Under the pieces are notes generated by a model. That model was given only the letters and a program-made list of their open reading frames with translations. It ran no database searches and was not told where the DNA came from. The translations under genes were made by a program, and so were the position numbers. From Paratrimastix pyriformis (Eukaryota; Preaxostyla; Paratrimastigidae): a DNA stretch of 64,000 nt. The stretch spans positions 454,501 to 518,500 of the forward strand of contig JAPMOS010000017.1 in NCBI GenBank assembly GCA_027972325.1, written 5' to 3'. Shown here piece after piece: positions 1 through 11,169 of this stretch. How positions within the stretch are numbered: position 1 is the first letter of the stretch; each line of letters begins with the position of its first letter.

Positions 1-2801
1 GTGAAGGGGTTGCCTTTGGAAGAACTCACGGATGCGTACATACAACAAGCGACGTGGCGGACATTTTGCCCGCCCACCGGGCCAGGTTGCGGAAGTGCTG
101 GGAGCGGTAGCGGAGCGGGAACAGCTCCACCACGATGGCCTCGTTGGGCAACCAGAGCATGTGGGTCAGGCCGGCCCCGTGCATCCCCACCAGGATGTTG
201 GTGTTCCGAATGGCCCTGCGGCGCACACGGGGTGGAGGACGGAAAGAAGAGCCGGTGAAAAAAAAGGTTGGCTGGAAATGCAAGGGGGGGGGAAAGAGTC
301 GCATGGTGGTGAAGTGCCGGGGTTAAAGCCGCATGGAGGGGGGGCTGGGGTGGGAGCCACACGGACCGGATCTGGTCGATGATGCCCAGGGCGGAGAAAT
401 CCACCTGGCGCACCTCGATGCCACGGACCGACGCCAAGGCCGAGACAAGCTCGTCCTCGTTGGCGATCTTGCGGCCCACCTGCAGCCCCAGGGGTCGCAT
501 CCACCGACAAACGGTTGAGGTGAGGGATGGTAACCCACCCGCAGTCCCGTGGACACAAGCCGCCCATCGGGTCATATTCGCTCACATCGTCAGAGAGATG
601 AAAATGAGATCAGGGCACAAATTGTCGAGCGGCCGGGTGATTGGTAAACCAGCACCACCCCTGAAAATGGCTTGACGTCGAGTTGGGTTGATTTGCAGCA
701 GCAACCCCCCCGGCTGGACAAAAAGCAGACCACCATATGGGGGGGGGGGGGGGGGGGGGATGGGGAGGGAGGGGGAGGAAGGGGAGGACAGGAGACCTTT
801 TTGTGGGCGTAGTCCTTGCGGCTGATGATGGTCACGACGGGGTTCTGGGGCGGCCCCACCTCCAGCGTGCCCGTGTAGCGCATGACATGGTGCGCGAAGG
901 CCCGCATCAGGTCCGTCGAAGCACGGGTTGGCCTGGCAGGGGTGGGGTGGGGAGGGGAGGGGGGAGGAGGGAGGGGGAGGGGGAGGGGAGGGGGGGGAGC
1001 AGAGACAGGGCATATGAGATGATGGCGATCGCGAGCACGCAGTGAGGAGTGCACGGACACGGAAGACATTCAACAGACGGACACAGACATGGACATGGGC
1101 ATGAGCGGATTGATGATTGGATGATGATGGCGATGATGATGATGCTTGGATGATGATGACGACGCCTGGATGATGCCACAGACCTGCCAGATATCCTTAG
1201 CGATGGGGGTGCAGTGCGTGGGGAAGCCGAACAAGGCCCGCTTGATGTGAATCAGCCCCCGGCCGGCCCCGTTGAAGCCGGGCATCTTGTGGGCAAACCG
1301 GATGGGATGGTTGGGCGAGAAGGCTTTCTGCCACAGCTCCAGGTAGGGGTCCCGACCCTGGGGGGGGGGGGGGGGGGGGGGGGGGTCAGGCAGGCGTGGG
1401 TGCCAAGAGAGACATGCAGAGAATATGGGAAGGTGCGATGTGACTGGACGCAAGCAAGGCGCGGCGGCCTCAGTCTCCAGGATAGGCGGCACGAAATGAC
1501 ACGGCATGTGGGCGTGCGTGTTGTGGCAGGGGCGCGCACCTGCCAGGGCTCCTCGAGGAAGACGATCTCGAGGTCCTCGACCGAGACCCCCGACACCTGC
1601 AGCGCGATGAAGGCGTTCAGGAAGTCGCCCATGGCGTGGTACAGGTTGGTCGTGTCGTCCCGGGTGATGAAGAGCACCGGGTGCTCAATCGATTCGATCA
1701 GCTCGCTCGAAGAGGGCACTGGTTGGGGGGGGGGGGGGGGGGTGAGGAGAGGACGGCGGGGATGATGATGGGGACAGGGGGCAATCTTGGGAGTTTCATC
1801 TCAGTGCCGGGCCGGGCCGTGCCGTGGCATTTCATCTCATGCCGTGTTGTGTGTCCTCGTCGGAATGCCGTCTCGTGCCGTGTTGTGTGTCCGTGGGTCT
1901 CGGACCCTGGGTGATGGACTCGAAGCTCTGGAAGATGGGCCCGAGGTGCAGCTGGAAGTTGTTCCGGTTCCAGGCGGGGGTGATGGCGCACTGGGCACGC
2001 AGGGCCCCCGGGGCATACGTGTGGAAGCGGCTCTCGTCCGTGCTGCCGCCCCGGCGTCGCATTTTGCTGAAGTCGAAGTAGAGGTTGTTCACCTTGAGGG
2101 GGTGGATGGCACGATGAGGGGTGTGACCACCCACTCCGGGGGAGTACCGACCTCAAGGTAATTGTCAGGAGCGGAGTGGCGCGATTGATGGTGCCGGAAG
2201 GAAAGCACACTCCCGCCATCCGACCCAGCGGCTACAACCCCGAGGAGTGAGCCACAAACACGGATGGACCAGGGCCACAGACGGGACTGGCAATAAACCT
2301 GCCGCTTGCTTCGCCACAGATCGACCAGCGAAATCCCGAAATCGTTCTCGCACTCCTGCTCAGCTTTGGACATGCCAATTGCGTGCCATGTTTCCCCGGG
2401 GTTCTTGTATCGAACATCGTCAACGGCAAGAACTGGGGCTTCGGGCTCTGGGCAAGGCTCTGGAGGCGGGCATGTTGGGCATGCCGAGCAATCGGGGCAC
2501 ACAGTCTCTTTGATTGCGGGCGGCTCCGTGGCGGGAGCTGTCGTGGCCTGACAATCAGGACATAGAGGACATGGTGCTGGAGCGGGGCATTTAGGAGTTT
2601 TGGCCTGCTGTCCAATAAACCAAACAGCTTGAGGACATCCTTTTCACAGACCTGGGCTGACTGTTTGGCCAGGAGTTCGCTCCGAATCCTCGCTTCCAAA
2701 ATTTGCTCGCGTGATGAGGTTCTCAGCAAAGTACCCACCATTACCACAAAGAAAAGGGTCAAGGTAAGCAGAAAAAGGAGTTTTGTGGTGCGTTTTTTCA
2801 T
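1..2801 (-). CDS. EOGT-like GT61 O-GlcNAc transferase (3' end outside window)
   Basis: Type II membrane glycosyltransferase of family GT61 (DUF563), the family of EOGT, which moves GlcNAc from UDP-GlcNAc to Ser/Thr in the secretory pathway. The first exon (from 2801) encodes a short basic N-terminus and one hydrophobic anchor, then a Cys/Pro-rich stem (about 2610-2440). Later exons carry EOGT-type blocks: NNLYFDFSKMRRRGG (about 2090), a HAMGDFLNAFIAL block (about 1650), MPGFNGAGRGLIHIKRALFG (about 1260), NPVVTIISRKDYAHKK (about 830) and the catalytic signature NILVGMHGAGLTHMLWLP (about 160). Exon blocks are split by introns holding C homopolymers on the sense strand (739, 1363 and 1724). Reading shifts frame near 2605 between anchor and stem; I could not find a convincing intron there, so a very short intron or a base error is possible. 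The gene continues beyond base 1. The EOGT subfamily is likely; POMGNT2-like or plant-type GT61 activity cannot be excluded. Confidence 0.82.
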
Positions 2802-2923
2802 GGTGGTTCAAATTAAGAAACGAAGCGAAGAGTTTCTTCCACCCTCGCTCACTGATTGCAAAATTCAGCGAACACAGGTCACTTCGCAAAACCTGGAGAA
2901 AGTCTCTGCTCATCGGTTTTTCT
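2802..2923. promoter_or_regulatory. Divergent intergenic region, bidirectional promoter
   Basis: Only 122 bases separate the start codons of the GT61 gene (-) and the transporter gene (+), so both promoters and both 5' leaders must fit here. The segment is AT-richer than its flanks. A CATCGGTTTTT stretch sits just before the transporter ATG; a similar ATCGGTTTT precedes the DPM1 ATG at 17667. No TATA box is evident. Confidence 0.5.
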
Positions 2924-5819
2924 ATGCCCAGCCATTATATGGATTCGTCAAATCCAGAGAGGGACCCTCTCTTGGGCACAATCAACGATGCCGACATCGA
3001 CATTAGCAAGCCTTTCACCCCCTCAAAAGACAAGGAGTCATCTTATGGTAACATTTCCACCTTCTCGGTGGTCGTAAATTGCATTAGTCGGTCCCATGGC
3101 AGCTTGCTCGACTCGATCGACATCATTCCCCCTTCTTTAGTTGGCACTGGAGTGTTCGCCCTCCCCTATGCGACCTTTTCGGCAGGTGTACCATTGACCT
3201 TGATTACCTTTTCCATTTGTTCGCTGTTCATCTTGGTGGCTGCCGTATGGGTGCTGGGTTTGTCCTCCTCGTTCCGTGCGTCTCACCAGCCCCTTTTCCT
3301 CCAGAGATCCTTGCCCGAACGGAAGGTTACGTGAAAGGCACCTCGCGTGGCCGTATGGACCGCGCCGCCAACGAGATCACATTCAAGAAATACGACTTCA
3401 CCTCTCTTTCCGAGGTCACCGCTGCCCCGAAGTTCACTCGGAGTCATTTTTCTCGGGGTTTTCCCTGCAGGTCTTTGCCAAATTGGCCGGGAAGATCTCC
3501 ACCCAAATTGTGATGACCGTCTATTGCCTGGGCTGCCTGTGGGCCTATGTGGCCGTCTTTGCCTCCACCCTCTCCATGGTTTGTCGCCCTCTCCCCGGTG
3601 CGTCTGTTTGCCATCATCTTCTTCCCCACGTCGCCCAGGTCATCTTCAAGTTCTTCGTGAAGGATGGCACTCAGGTCTGTGTCCCCGCGGAGCTCCCGCC
3701 CATGTTCATGACCCTTTTCGCATAGTGCGACGTCTACGCCCCCGGTGGGCTCGTCCTCTGGTCCCCTGCCACCCACGCACACATGCACACACCACTTCTC
3801 CTCCATCCATTCCACCCTTCCATTCCATCATCCATGCTCCACGCCATCCCACAGCTGGCTGCATCTGCTGCCTGGGGCCCTGCTCCAACTCATGGACATC
3901 AAGTCGTGTCCGTCAGGGGGGGATGGGCGGGTGAGGCAATGGGCGGGGAGGGCAATGGCGGGGGCAATGGCGGGGGCAATGGCGGGGGCAATGGCGGGGG
4001 CAATGGCGGGGGCGGGGGCGGGGCGGGGGCAGGTTCTCTTCCTTTCATCCGTCTTTATCTCACCCGCCCACCCACCCACCACACCACACCACACCACCGC
4101 CATCTCCGATTCCCAGTGGGTTCGCGACTCTTTTCACAAGCAGTGCCGTCGCATTGAATGGTCCGTGCGCCATCATCATCCGCCTCCCCCCACTGCCATC
4201 GCCAACCCCATGGCTCTCATTCTCCACCGTGCTCACCTGCCTCACCTGATCCTCATCACCCCCCCCCCACCCGTACCCACCCACCCCCAGTGCACTACAA
4301 CCTCCCCGACGCCATCCAGCCCATGCGGCAGAAGCGCTACGCGCGTGGGGTGACCCTCTCGGCGATGCTGCTCTCGCTGGTCTTCTTCGTGGCCATCGGC
4401 ATCACATGCGCCCTCACCTTCGGTCCGTCTCGCCCACCACCACCCAATCCCCAAACCCCAAACCCAAACCACAGAAAAGAAGGGGGGCATGGTTGGTCGA
4501 GTGACACAAGCCTCGCTCAGACTGAGAACAGAATATTTAGAGCGATTGAACCGGCGCGGTGTTCGACCGATTGAGAAGCCCGCAAAACAACCACCACTAA
4601 CCACCTACATCCCTGCCGACCTGCCACCTCCCCCCCGTCCCTGTTTGAATGAGCCATGCCTCCGCCCACCCCGTTTCACGCAGCCACTCACTTTCGATCT
4701 GTCCCTCCCTTTCGGAAACATTCGCCCGTCTCCTCACCCCAGGGTCGAACACCAAGGGCCTGGTGACCCTCAACTGGGAGTCGTACACCGGGCTCGACGG
4801 GGGCTGGGGCAAAGGTCCGCCACCCCTCCCATGATGCGGATCTCCGCTTCTTCCTCCCGAGCAAGCCTCCATCTCCCTCCCGCCCTGATAATCTCCATCC
4901 CCCCCCTGAACATCTCCCCCTCCCCGGTTTTTTTGGTCTGACACGACCATCCCGTTTTCAACTCGACAAACCTTCCACTCACCCGCCCGCCCCCACCACC
5001 ACCCCCACCCACTCCACCAACCGCAGGTGAGCCCCAGTGGTGGGCCACCGTGCTGCAGCTTGTGATTGTGCTCTTCCCCATGTTCAACATGCTGTCCATC
5101 TTCCCCCTCATCGCCACCACCGTCGGGTCCAACGTCGAGCAGTTCCTGCCCAAGCGCTGGATCGAGGCCCGCCCCCGCACGTCCGTCACGCCGACAGGAC
5201 CGTGGTGATGCCCGGGTGGTGATGGGTGTCGGTGAGTGACGGTGCCGGAGTGACGGTGGCGGAGAGTGGTGGTGGCGACTCTGGCTTTTGAGTGGACCTG
5301 ACCTCTGTCGCTGCCCGTCTCGTGCGCGTCTCTTCTTGCTGGTTCTGGGCTCCGTGACCCACAGGGTGAGCGTCCTGTGCCGCTGGGGCAACACCATCCT
5401 CCCCGTGGTCCTGACCGTCTTCGTGGGCCGCCTCGAGGTCATCTTCCGTCTGTCTCACTCTCCCCGGTGCATCTGGCGGATGGCTTGTCGGGGTCCTGCC
5501 GGCCCATCTCACTCCGGTCGCCCCCCCCCCCCCCCCCAGAATTCACGGGCCTCTTCGCCTACGTTCTCGAGTTGATCATTCCCTGCATTTATCAGTGGCT
5601 CTCCACGCGCAAGACGTACCCCGAGCATCAAACCCCTTACAGCGGGTCTGCCTCTTGGGGAGTTGATCGCGGTGGGAAATCTCACCTCGTTTCAGGTGGT
5701 ACTCCCGAAATTGGCTCGTTCTTGTTGTTCTCATTTTTGGCCTGGGTGCCTTCGGCTTCGCCTTTGCTGAGGAGATCTACTCTCTGGTCGTCCCCGCCCC
5801 GACGTCTAATTGGGCCTGA
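2924..5819 (+). CDS. AAAP-family (SLC38/AVT-like) amino-acid transporter
   Basis: Multi-spanning membrane transporter of the amino acid/auxin permease family. After a polar N-terminus with an acidic dileucine signal (ERDPLL), the first helices read SLVGTGVFALPYATFSAG and LITFSICSLFILVAAVWVLG. Later exons give VYCLGCLWAYVAVFAS (about 3520), the family-typical LPDAIQPMRQKRY followed by a helix ending GITCALTF (4300-4425), QLVIVLFPMFNMLSIFPL (about 5060) and FTGLFAYVLELIIPCIY (about 5540). The last exon ends in a helix and SNWA-stop at 5817-5819. At least nine introns interrupt it; several begin GTTTG, GTCCG or GTCTG, and one ends in a run of C directly before AG (5519-5539). ATG 2924 was chosen; ATG 2939 (MDSSNPERD) is an alternative. 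The substrate is unknown; vacuolar or lysosomal export is as likely as plasma membrane uptake. A GGGGGCAATGGC array fills the intron at 3950-4030. Confidence 0.85.
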
Positions 5820-6087
5820 ACCCAGAGACAATAACTTTTTTTCTCCCAACCCTCGCCTGTATTTTAAAAATCTGAGCAACACACAACATTATCGCAGATC
5901 GCGGCGGCCTGGCAAACTCGGGAAGGCTGGAGAAAGAAAGAGGAGAAATATAATCCATGAGAAACACCGAAGCAGTCAAACACGTGGGTGTGAGGTGAGG
6001 CATGGTCCTCAGCGAGAAGATTGAATCTTCAACCCCAACCCTGGCCCACAGGAGGCGAGAAGGTCTGTTGTTCCCAATTGAGCAACC
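5820..6087. other. Intergenic region between co-directional genes
   Basis: Contains the transporter 3' flank and the helicase promoter. It is AT-richer, with a T tract near 5838, and has no ORF with protein-like composition on either strand. I see nothing else in it. Confidence 0.5.
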
Positions 6088-9000
6088 ATGGCCAAGAAAG
6101 AGGAAGGGAGAAGCCAGAATCAGAAAAAGAAAAAGAATGGCCATGGAACTCAACTGGAAACAGCAGAACCTTTCACCCCACTGCGAGTGCAAGATTGTGC
6201 GATAGGTCAGTGATGGCTCGGCCCTGTGGAGCAGGACCGGAACGATGCCAGTGGGTTCATCAGCAACCATGCGAAAGCACGCACCGACGCGCAAAACACT
6301 GAGACAGACCTCAAAATGCAGGGCCGCTCGACTGCTCGGGTGGATGTAGAACTTGCCGGGGGCAGCCCAGCAATTCTTTTCAAACAAGGACTGTTCCGTT
6401 TCTCGGAGCTCTTCCGTTCGTATTCGAACGGCTCTCTTTCTGAAAGTTCACTCGAGAAATTCCTTCAATGTGTGGAGGCTTTTTTTGCGCAACCTGAGCC
6501 ACCCCCTGAGATTCTCTTGAAACCCGAAGCGCCTTCACCGGAGGATGTTCTTTTCGCGCGGCTGCTTGGGATGGGATTTTCCGAGGCACCAATTCGCGCG
6601 ATTTTTCGGTCGTACCTGGACCAACACCCGGGCATGGGAATTGAATCACTATCCATCGAAGAGGCAGTGCGACTCCTCCTCCCGACGTCTGCACCAACCG
6701 CCGAGAAAAAGGTCGCGTGTGCACAGGAGACCTTTTAATGGATCGATCATCTGTCATAGTCGGCCGGGCTGAGCGTGCTTCCCCTGTCCGAGGCCGCGAT
6801 GGCGGCATGCCCGTCGGCCTTCCCTCGGCGGGATACACACGGGCTTTTCGCACCCAGCCCTCTGCAACAACGCATATTGCGTCACATGCACGAGTGCCGG
6901 ACAGAGGCAGGACATTCGCGTGGGTCTGTCACCCCGTCTCTGGCATCATCATCACATGTCGGGGTGTTTTACAGGCTGGTCGTCCTCTCGACCGGGGCAG
7001 GGAAGGTCTGCTGCTCGCTCCCCTGTCTCCGCCTTGTCCCACGCCCACTGGATCTGGATCATCGGCCACCAAAAACGACGTTTTCTGACCTCTCTGTTCT
7101 TGCTTCCCCACAGACGGTCCTCTCCATCCTGGATGTGAGCCGCCAGCTGGTCGACATGGCCGCATCCCACGGCTATCAGACCCCGACCCCTCACGCCCGC
7201 ACCGAAGGGGCATCAACAACCGGCCCGGGGCGCGCAAAGCGGCCGCGGATCTCGCCGCCTGATTCACCCCGGGGTGACATGGACAGAGCCACGATCGGCT
7301 CCCCCGGCCCGACCGACTTGGAGGCAGCGGCGGTCCAGCTGAGCGACCAGAGCGATGACCGCGACCGCGTCATCCCCGAGAGCGGCATGCCATCATCGCT
7401 CCGTTACAACCGCGCGGATGCTGACCAGGCAGAGGCGATCTGGGTCATCCCGGAGAGCCCCGGCCTGGGTGGCGATGACCTGCCGGCAAGCGGATCCGCC
7501 CCCCGCGGTGCACGGCGTCCGGCTAGCCCAATCGAAATTCCAGACGACGAAGACCCAGTCCCCACATCGCCACCACCCCATCCCGAGGCAGCTGCCGCGG
7601 AGGACCCATGCCCTCTTGGATTGGGCACGTGGTTTGAGCAGCAACTGAAACCCGACCCGCGGTTCGATCCCGGGCAGCCGCGACCCGATTTTTTGGTGCT
7701 CTATCTGGTGCACTCGGCCCCCATCCGCGACGCGGTCCATTCCAAGTTCCAGGCGCACTTTGGGGCCCTGGGCTTTCCGGGCACATGCTTTATGAATGTC
7801 AGTCAGGGCCAGGGCGGGCTGGGCGGTGGCGGCGGCACTTGCAGTCGAACTGCTGGTGCTACTGGGCGGAGGGCGGGCGGGGTAAGGGGCGTTGGTCGCC
7901 ATGCGCGTCGTGGGGGATGCACGGTGCTCGAGAGGGCGACGCATGGTGATGATGATGACTGCCGCCAGGACGGGGATGATGAAGACGGGGCGGTGGAGAC
8001 TGTGGCTGCTGATGGGGACGCGGATGATGAGGGACATGCGACTCCGGTGGCAGTGCCAGCCAGCACTCGCTTTGTATTCGCCCTGTTCCAGCCTGCACCC
8101 TCGCCCGCTACCGGGCCATCGTCAGGGGGGCGCCCAGGCTCCGGTACGCCCTCGGGATGACGGCCACCCTCCAGGTCTTCCTTAAACCCACACATGTGCG
8201 CAATGTGGCTCTCCTCCCCATTGTGGTTCTCACCCTTGTGCTCCCCATGGTCTCCCATCCATTGGGTCGCTCACCCCATTGCGTCTCTCAATCTGCACCC
8301 CCGTTTCTTTGGATGAACTCCTTTCTCCGCCCATCCTCACCCCCTCCCTCCCCCCTCCCCAGCGGGCCGATGACCCCGGCGGGACGCGCCTGCGGCGGCT
8401 CTTCCGCGGGACGGTCTACGTGGACCTGCCCTGGACCGTGGCCAAGTCCCTGGGCCACTTCCCGCCCGTCGAGTACTGCGAGATGCTGCCCACCCTGGCC
8501 GGGGGCCGCGACGTGCCCACATACGGGTGCCTCGTGGCCAGGCTCCGTGAGAAGGTCTCGGGCAGCCCGCCTTTTGGATGGGTGCCGCGCGCGCCCTGGG
8601 CTGGGCAACGTCAGGGAGAAGCGTCTCAATTCTTGCGGTGCGCGCGCCCTGGGTTGGGCGGGAGGTCTCGGCCGCCTCTCAGGTGGTGCATGTGCCGCTT
8701 TTGCGCGTCGCGTGCCGTTTGTGTGTGCGTCGCGCGTGTTCATGTGTAGGCCGTGTGTGCGTCATGTGTGCACTGTGTGTATCGTCCGCCATTTTTTGGC
8801 GTCCTGCACATTTCTTGTCCCCACATTCCCCAGGTCGGGCCCGCCCTGCGCCGGGGCGCCCCCGTGAGCTGGTCCGACGTAAACGACTTCCTGCGGTGCC
8901 TGGACGGCTCCTTGCGGCAGCTTGACATGGCATCCATCGAGAAGGTCTGTCTGCCCCTGGCGGTGCCCTGGCTGCCCCACGGGGCGGACTGGCGCTCCGA

Positions 9001-10074
9001 CTGCCCAAGAAGTTAAGCCACCAGGGGGTCACACCACAGCCACACCAGCCAATGTCACAATCACTCACAGTCACATCCACCGGATTTGAGGGCGGACTGG
9101 CGGGTGGCGGAGTCTGCGTGGACATGATTGTTAGTCCGTCGCCGTGTCCTTGTCCGGACCCTCGCCACGTCGCTTGATGGTCTCCTCTGGGCCTCGGCAT
9201 CATCCTCCTGTCTCTCCCACCCCGGGGGCAGGTCCACGCCCACCTGACCGCCACCGCGGTCTCCGCCCAGCTGCTCCGCTACCAACGGGCCCGAGAGGAG
9301 GCCCACCTGCCGCCCCGCCGCCGGGTGCTCGTCTTCATGGCCTCGTGTGCCTGTGCCGACGAGGCGGCCAGGCTCCTGCGGCGGGCGGGGTGCCGGGCAG
9401 CCGCGGCCCACTCCAAGTCTGTGCTTCTGGGCTCCCCTTTCGAGAGAATCGAAAAAGATGAAGCTGTTGTCTGTGTGTGTGTGTGTGGGGGGGGGGGGGG
9501 CCATCACAATTAATACGTATGGATTTGCATTGAATCAAGAATATTGCACGACGAGCGGGGGTCATTGCCGGGGTGTGGGGATGACTCAACTCGCCATATT
9601 CTCCCATCCCGATGGGTGTGATGATGGATGGGGGGGTGGGTCGTCACAGGATGCGGCGGGACGGGGCTCAGGGCGCCCTGGATCGCTTCCTCCGGGGTGA
9701 TCTCGACGTCCTCTGCACCGGTCCGCCAGCACCCTGCCACTTTTCTCGTGCGCCCCCACAGTTCCCTCCAAATCATGCCGAGGGTACGTCCGCCTGTCTG
9801 TTCCACCCATTTCCAATGCGTTTCTGGGGTGTGTGGGTGGGTTGGGGGCTGTGGGCGTGTGTGTTGTGTCTGTGTGTCCAGTGATGATGGTGCAGGAGGG
9901 GTACGACCTCCCGGGCATCGATTGTGTGGTCCTGGTCTGGAGCCAGCCGCTGCCCCCTCATCCCCTCCCTCCTTCATCCTCCCATCTCGCCTTCATCGCT
10001 CCACCGTCGCCTCCTCCGCTCCCTCTCCCTCACCTCCACCCCCAATCACCGCCGCATCCTTCCCCGCATACCCC

Positions 10075-10105
<31 letters not shown>

Positions 10106-10537
10106 AACACACACACCCGTCAGGCTCGTGTCACCCAATCGGAGAACCTCTTCGTTCAACAGGTCTGATGGAAGGCCTCCCCCACCCCACCCCATCCCTT
10201 CCCTTCCATTGGACTTTTGTTGGATGAAGAGAGGCGCTTGCTACAGCTTCGACCCTCTCGTGCCTGACGTGCGTCCCCTCTCCTCTTCATTTGGCTGCCA
10301 AAACCGCAGATGGGCCGCGGCCTGCGGAAGGACGCCACGGACCCCGACAAGGAGTGTGCCGTGCTCGACCTGGCTCTCAACCTGCGCCGCCGGTGGCGCC
10401 GCCTGCAGGGCGAGCTGAGCGGGGCCCAGCTGGCCGCCCAGATCCTGGCCTTCTGGGATGTCACCAACTTCGTGGGCTCCGCCACGGCCACGCCCTCCCA
10501 GCAGCAGCAGGAACAGCAGCAGCAGCAGCAGCGATAG
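6088..10537 (+). CDS. SF2 DNA/RNA helicase with UBA-like N-terminus and SIM-rich insertion
   Basis: Res/DEAD-type superfamily 2 helicase. ATG 6088 sits in an accATGg context and opens a Lys-rich tail. A UBA-like segment (LARLLGMGFSEAPIRAIF region, about 6570) follows. Motif I, VLSTGAGK|TVLSILDV, is completed only by splicing the intron at about 7012-7112. A roughly 200-residue polar insertion follows, with VIPES twice and PIEIPDDED (possible SUMO-interacting motifs), then motif Ia (VLYLVHSAP, about 7705). Next come DDEGH (motif II candidate, about 8025), GMTATLQ (motif III, 8155), an RVLVFMAS block (9330), a helix leading to GDLDVLC (9700), VQEGYDLPGIDCVVL (motif V, 9895) and MGRGLRK (motif VI, 10310). 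A Gln-rich tail ends at TAG 10535. Introns of 45-50 nt occur at 6170-6230, 6711-6759 and 7798. The exon joint between DEGH and motif III does not close in frame with any GT-AG pair I tried. Motif VI resembles type I/III restriction-like and repair helicases; substrate unknown. Confidence 0.8.
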
Positions 10538-11169
10538 CGTTGGGTCCGAGGGCGACTGGGATCGGCGAACGAGCGACAACACCAAGACGGGATGGGCGTG
10601 AGAAGTGGCCATGGGTTCGGTTGGCCCATCCGATCGATCGGAGCTCCTCCTCATCGCGTACCAAAGCCGCCTCGTTTCCTCACGGCCCCCGTCCGATCGC
10701 CCCTCCCCAAGATCGACACTATCCCCACTGGTGATGACCATCGGTCACACGACTGTCCTGAGGTGTGGCCGCCAAAGACGAGGGATTGCCTTCCAGACCC
10801 CCAACCGCAACGAACATCAGCATCCCAGGCACATTCACTCGCCAAAAGAAGGTTGCGCTCCATCAATAGTTTCAGACGGGGGGGGGGGGGGGGGGGGGGG
10901 GCGGGATGGTCTTGTGGCGCAGAAGAGTGAATGACGGTCAAGGTGTAACGTTACTTTGCCCCCTCGGCCCTGTTCTTCGATTTTGAAGTTTTCCTCTCTC
11001 TCCGGCGTTTGTTCCTATTCCCCGGGCCAACACGTTTATCATCATGTTCTTGCCCGTGCCTGACCAGCGGTTCTGTGGGTGTTTTTGCTCCAGCATCTCG
11101 TCCGGCAGTCTGTTCACATTCCCTGATCCCATTCCGATTTTCTTTAGCCGTTTTCTCTGAAAGCAGAAA
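10538..11169. other. Intergenic region with poly-G run
   Basis: Lies between the helicase stop and the LRR gene. It holds a G homopolymer of more than 20 bases at about 10880-10902 and an AT-rich 150-base leader upstream of 11170. A 64-codon minus-strand frame (10938-11132) lacks recognisable features and I do not call it. Confidence 0.5.

Noticed and set aside
6226-6315. Helicase start near 6226
   Set aside because: No ATG is present there; a 48-nt intron (GTGCAAG to GAGCAG) instead links the frame to ATG 6088 in a good start context.
7980-8050. DDEGH as a certain DEAH-box motif
   Set aside because: Kept only as a candidate: it lies in an Asp-rich stretch and the joint to the next exon does not close in frame with the GT-AG pairs I tried.
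10938-11132. Small minus-strand gene upstream of the LRR gene
   Set aside because: 64 codons, no homology recognised, and it occupies the AT-rich leader where a promoter is expected.
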